A DNA stretch of 64,000 nt. It comes from Adenanthera pavonina. Taxonomy: Eukaryota > Streptophyta > Magnoliopsida > Fabales > Fabaceae. The position numbers and the translations under genes are program-made. The stretch spans positions 28,370,001 to 28,434,000 of the forward strand of contig JAIVEN010000002.1 in the NCBI GenBank assembly GCA_026686845.1. Reading direction: 5' to 3'. The notes under the pieces were generated by a model. That model was given only the letters and a program-made list of their open reading frames with translations. It was not told the origin of the DNA and searched no databases. Within the stretch, counting starts at the first letter, position 1. Each line of letters starts with the position of its first letter. Shown here in pieces: positions 58,958-64,000 of the stretch.

Positions 58958-61172
58958 CTAAATCAGCTTCTTCTTCTGAAAGTATGTCTTCAAATGCCAC
59001 AACTGCAAAATTGAGACCGTAATGCAGATACCCAAGGACATAATACTGAACCATGCCACTCTCGCATTTGTTTTTTCACTCACAATCCTCATCTCAGCTT
59101 CTCTGAGTAAACACAAAAAGAAGGAAAAAAAAGATACATCACTGCATCGGACAAATTGTTCAAAATAAAATACCACGGAAAACTTTTATCAGCTCTTTTT
59201 CTAGCGGGAGAGGGATATCATAGGGAAAAATTACCTGCTCTTAAGGTAGATCAAATTCTCATGGATGGCCTCGACTGCTCCTTCAAGCTTTTTTAACTCA
59301 AGCTCAACTCCCTAGGTGTCGATGACATATGCAGAGACATGTCAGAACATAAGAGCTTAGACAAAATGAAAGAGGACAAGGAAGGAATTCCAATTCATTT
59401 ATAATTTAGACCATTACAACAACTTTCCACCTATGTATTGAAACAAAAAAGATTTCAAGGGAACCAGTAAGCGAGAAGGTTGTTAAGAAATTTTTCAAAA
59501 TGTCAAGACTCATAATTTGACATGGGTTTGTGTAAACTTTCAGCCCCTTGAGAGGACTAAGAAGTTACACATGAAATTTGAAGATGACTAGGAAATTTTA
59601 GATATCACTTAGATGTTTACCTCAATCTTCTCTTTTCTTGCAACTGAATCCCAATCCTTAGCTGCGATTCCAGTTCTCCAATCAAGGTTGACACTAACAT
59701 CTCTACCACCTGCATTATGACCATCCACCCAAAAGCATGCCAGGTAGTTCCCAGTCTCATGAGTTGTGAATGCAAATTGACCATCTGTTGCGTTCTCCTT
59801 ATGGTGAAGAACGTTTCCATATGGTGATGTCACCTGAACAAATCAGACTGCAGTTAATAAACAACAGTGAAACTTACAGCTATAGGAGATATACCTTTTG
59901 AATAAGTTGATATACTAAATTTCTTATCTCCCCTTTGAATTAATGATATGCTTGTTGCCTTTTTAACAAGTTGGCCCAATGGTATGTTAGGATAAAGGAT
60001 AAGAGAAGGAAAAAAAAATTGCTTGATATAAACTTTGCCCTCATTTAGGAGTTTTTTATAAGGAAGGGTAAAGAATGAAGGATTATTCACTAACCTTCCA
60101 AAATTCTCCCCTGATCATATTTCTAAGTTCCTCCAATGCGGATGATCATGGAGAAGACACCCATCATTAATTGATTTACCATTATGTATTTCATTGATTT
60201 TTGAAATGACATATCAATAAACTAAATTGTTATAATCAATCATTTCAACGAGAGATAAGTATGAAGCAAGATGAATAAACAAGACAAAAGATATAGCAAT
60301 TATAATTTGAGATAGTCAGTTAATAACATGATTACCCAAGAGAATGACCTTGCAACATCTTGATAAAGATAAACAACAGCAAGAAGAAAGCGTGCCTTCC
60401 AGATTTCTCAGTTATTGAACCCTCATCTTCTACACTGATCAGAGACCTTTTTCAGGTTACTACTGATTAGGCCATAGAAACCCCTTTATTTTTACCTCAG
60501 CATGTCATTTTAATTTTCATAAACGCATGCGAGCCACTAAGGCATTGGTTTTTCTTGCTCTACCATCTTGGCAACACCTTAGAACAGCCAGAGTCGCACT
60601 ACTCTATATTGTGAAATATTTCCACCGTCAAAACACATATGATCTTCAGAATCATATTTCCAAATCTCCTAATAGTCAATACGCCTGAAGAAAGCGTCAA
60701 TTTCAGGGTAACATCAACTATCATCAAATCAAGCCAAGACGAACGGCGTCGAAACAACAAATCGGCCACAAAATTTCCCCGACCAGCGAATCAACAGTCC
60801 AAAACAAGGAAAAAGATTTCCAACAACCATAAATTGCACCAATAGGTTATCCAAAACAACGATAAACAAATTCCACAAAATTCAGGAATCGAAAATACTT
60901 CCCGCACGAATTTCACAGAAACCAAACGATAAAGGAGGGAAAAAAATCCACAGAATGGAAAAGTACGACGATACCTTGACGCCAAGGGTGGGATTGTGGG
61001 CGTGATCGTCGGGGACGACGACATAATCAGCCAAAACGACGACGTTATTCTGGATTTCTTCGGAGACGCATTTAGTACCGACGGGGGGTAAGGTGAGCCA
61101 GATGGCGCGAGAAAAGGATGCGAAGAAGCACAGAAGAAGAAGGAAGGGCAACCAGATCACTCTGTTCACCAT
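58958..61172 (-). CDS. Transmembrane emp24/p24-delta family cargo receptor
   Basis: Four exons: 60975-61172, 59621-59833, 59235-59311, 58958-59102, GT-AG borders, 210 residues, a normal length. p24 proteins cycle between ER and Golgi in COPI/COPII vesicles and help sort GPI-anchored and other cargo. Visible: signal peptide (FLLLLCFFASFSRA); GOLD domain with the cysteine pair (GTKCVSEEIQNNV ... GNYLACFWVDG); coiled coil (ELELKKLEGAVEAIHENLIY); membrane helix (AWFSIMSLGICITVSILQL); cytosolic tail LKTYFQKKKLI with an aromatic pair and the dilysine KKLI COPI/ER-retrieval signal. The start at 61172 places the signal peptide at the N-terminus; an in-frame ATG 27 bases upstream would add nine basic residues. 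No lesion seen. Confidence 0.95.
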
Positions 61173-62035
61173 GGCCCTTCTCTTTCGTTCTCTCGACACA
61201 CAACTTTATCGGGTAGTTCTTCGGAAATGACGAAGCTCACAACACTTATATCTCTCTCTAGCTGCCCTTGAGTTCTCCGAGTACTTCAGTTTTATTTTCC
61301 CTCTCCCAAGATTTTTTATTTTATTTTTATTTTGTATCTTTTATATTTCTCATTTATTCCTGCCTCTGATTTCTGTCTTTCTCAGACTTGTTTTATAATT
61401 TAAATTTAAATTTAAATTTATTAATTAAAATTGGTTTTTCGCATGACATTGCTGATTTGGCGTCATTGGATGACACATGGCATGTCCATTGGGAGCTTGA
61501 CATCTCAGCTAAGGTGCTGACATGGCATGAAATATTGATAATGTATCATGTGTGAATAGGCCGATGAGATATGAAATTAATAAATAAATATATTTTTATT
61601 CTATTTATGTTCTTGTCTTTTTTTTTTTTATCAAATATGTTCGTCTTTTGCCTCTGGTTTTTAAGATATATGATCCTGCTAGAAAATATAAGATGTTTCC
61701 TCTTTTACCGTAAAAAATTAAAATACATAATATTTACTACTTTCTCTTCATAAAATTGTAATTTTGGAAGTTTTATAATTTCTTAAAAAAATTTATCACC
61801 TTAAAATTTCAATAAAATATTAATAATTTTTTATTATTTTACTTTCTTTAATATGAAATAGAATATTTAAAAGAGCATTTAAGTATAATACATATCTTGA
61901 TCTTCATCAGCAAGCCAAATATGTCTCTAAGGCATGTTTTTCAAATAAAATATAGAACCTAGATTTTCCTTAAACATAATACTAATTATTATAATACAGT
62001 ACAAAATTAAACTTTCATCAACAAGCATTTAGTGC
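61173..62035. other. p24 promoter side and AT-rich spacer
   Basis: Next to the gene (61173-61300) is a CT-rich stretch typical of a plant 5' UTR/core promoter. Beyond it nothing is recognised. Confidence 0.4.
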
Positions 62036-64000
62036 AGAAATCGGAGAGAGGTGGCAAAGATTTGAGTAGATGGAGCAAGAGGGCTTTCCCTAATAACAGA
62101 AACAAAATACAGGAATTGACGTACGGGAGAGTTGGAGAAGATTAAGGCTGACATATATATACTGAGGAGAGTGTTCACAGAATGAGGGATATAGTGGTAG
62201 AGATAGAGAGATTATGGCATAGAGAAGAGTTGTACTGGTAGCAGAGGGCGAGGGTAAATTGGGTTCAAGCAGGAGATCGTAATGCAAGGTTTTTCCATGG
62301 CTATACTATGCAAAGAAGGAGTAGGAATCTAATTGTTAAATTGAAGAATGACGGAGGCAGTGGGTGGATACAGAGGATGAAATACAACAGGTGGTGTTAA
62401 ATTTTTACTCCACTCTATTCACAGCTAGTGGTGATAGAAACTTGGACATTGTGTTGAATTTTGTGTAAAGCAAGATCACGGAAGACCATAACTGGCTAAT
62501 GTACAGAGTAGTCACTCCACAAGAAATAGAGGAGGCGGTATTTAAACTCGGGGCAACAAAAGCACCTGGCCCGGATGGGTTCATAGGCCACTTTCATCAG
62601 AATACATGGGAAAAGGTACAAAATTCTGTATGTGACATGGTCTTAGCTTTCTTTGATGATTTGGGCAACATGAAAAAATTAAATGAGACCAATTTAATTA
62701 TGATTCCAAAGATTGATAGGCCTAAATCTGTAAATCTGTTTTGACCAAGTGTAATTTTGCATATAAAATTATTTCTAGAATGCTGGAAAATCGATTGAGA
62801 TTGGTAATGGATTGTTGTATGTCTAATCAAACAGAGGGCTTTCATAGAGTCCCGTGTGTTTATTTTCATCCAATACACCAATGGTAATTAAAGATCAACT
62901 CACCAATATTTTGGGCATAGGAGTCACAATGGAGCCAGGGAAATATTCAGGCTTGCCGGTATTATGGGGGCGATCTAAAGTGGCTGCCTTAGCCCAAGTA
63001 AGAGAAAAGGTAGGAAAGAAAATACAAAGTTGGAAGCAAAAATTATTGTCATTTAGCTAGTAGAGAGGTGATGATTAAGGCGGTGATTAATGCAATACCA
63101 ATATATCTAATGTCATGCTTTAAATTTCCAAAGAAGACTTGTATGGAATTGGATAGTTTGGTGACCAATTTTTTCTGGGGTAATGATGAGGTAGGTGGCA
63201 AAATTCATTGGAAAGCATGGCAATAACTAACAAAGGCTAAGCAAGATGGTGGCTTGGGGTTTCGTGACTTTATGGGGTCTAATGATGCTTTACTTGCTAA
63301 AACGACTTGGAGAATTTTGGAAGATCCCAATGCCTTATGGGTAACGATGCTAAAAGGTGTGTATTTCTTGAATTGTTCTTTTTTGGAAGCCAAGAGAGGT
63401 GGTAAGGCGTCCTGGGGATGGAGTAGTATCCTATTGGGCAGGCAATTGGTGGCACCGAATGTGTTTTGGCAAATTGGTGATGGACAGGGGGTGAGGGTTT
63501 GGGAGGATAAGTGGGTATTGGGAAACAATAATGATTTGCTTATATGTTTAGCACCTCATCAAAGGTGAGAGGACTTGAAAGTTTTTTATTTGATTATAAA
63601 TGGAAAGTGGGATACGATGTTGCTTCGTGGGCTTGTGTGGGAACAAGATTTAAGGTTTATACAAAGCATTCCCTTACCAACTAAAAGTAGACAATATAGG
63701 CTTATTTGGAAGCATACTAAGGATGGACAATATCAGGTTAAGATAGGATATCAGGTTACACAGGCAATGGGTGAGAGGGAGGTTTCATGGGGTCCAAGTG
63801 GATCGACTTATACGTTTCGTCAGTGGTATGGAAAGAAGTTTGGAAGTTAATGGTTCCTCCCAAAGTAAAACAATTCATATGGAGGGTTCTACATGATGCG
63901 TTGGCCATATAAGAAGCTCTATGGAAAAGGCAATGCAAGCACGATCCTTAATGTCCTGTGTGTGAGTGAGAGTGGAATAGTGGAGCACCTACTTTTTTTA
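62036..64000 (+). mobile_element. Degenerate LINE (non-LTR retrotransposon), truncated by window end
   Basis: Frames in order: LSRWSKRAFPNN, VNWVQAGDRNARFFHGYTMQ (linker before RT), EEAVFKLGATKAPGPDGFIG (RT), LIMIPKI, CNFAYKIISRMLENRL, then a jump to SSNTPMVIKDQLTNILGIGV, KYSGLPVLWGRSK, KVGKKIQSWKQKLLSFS, GGLGFRDFMGSNDALLAKT, VRVWEDKWV and the zf-RVT region (PPKVKQFIWRVLHDAL, CPVC). The endonuclease is missing (5' truncation at about 62036), and an internal deletion near 62850 removes the RT catalytic core (YADD region). Many stops. The 3' end lies beyond the window. Confidence 0.88.

Overview
The window is a repeat-rich stretch of a eudicot plant nuclear genome. The evidence is spliced genes with GT-AG introns, a TIR-NBS-LRR resistance gene (a class missing from grasses), plant B3-domain genes, a calcium-dependent protein kinase remnant, plant Copia retrotransposons whose primer site matches initiator tRNA-Met, and very AT-rich spacers. 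The species cannot be named from sequence alone. No rRNA, tRNA or CRISPR array was seen.

Layout. 0.6-2.7 kb: a 5'-truncated B3-domain gene (copy A, minus strand) with duplicated upstream blocks. 3.2-4.2 kb: LTR debris. 6.4-10.7 kb (minus): a ten-exon WDR82/Swd2-type WD40 gene (APRF1-like), with copies of one ~0.4-kb MITE family in an intron, just upstream and further out. 11.4-12.3 kb: an EF-hand scrap and a LINE ORF1 remnant. 16.3-24.5 kb: Copia element E1 (plus), inserted in a third B3 copy (copy C). 24.7-25.4 kb: a CDPK pseudogene. 26.8-28.0 kb: a fold-back element with a head-to-head tandem array. 28.1-40.2 kb: Copia element E2 (minus), whose 5' LTR is split by a 3.9-kb solo-LTR-like insertion with a perfect ATACC target duplication. 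40.4-40.8 kb: a LINE endonuclease scrap. 42.2-47.8 kb: a TNL gene (plus) with a one-base frameshift in the TIR exon, a hAT-type MITE in intron 1 and a probable last exon encoding a membrane helix. 48.0-50.4 kb: a putative solo LTR and a serine carboxypeptidase exon relic. 52.5-56.3 kb: a second B3 duplicon (copy B, minus), broken by a 433-bp MITE. 59.0-61.2 kb: an apparently intact p24-delta cargo receptor gene (minus). 62.0-64.0 kb: a degenerate LINE that runs off the end.

The p24-delta gene looks intact and the WD40 gene is open apart from an unresolved first exon. The TNL is full length but carries one frameshift. Everything else is decayed. E1 and E2 form a large inverted pair. Their 5' halves and most of their LTRs belong to distinguishable subfamilies, but about 3.5 kb of their 3' halves is almost identical, shares five disabling pol lesions, and that identity stops about 50 bp into the 3' LTR. 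This points to gene conversion or template switching. Both also carry an extra acidic ORF between the 5' LTR and gag that I cannot assign to a known family; it is the best candidate for something undescribed here.
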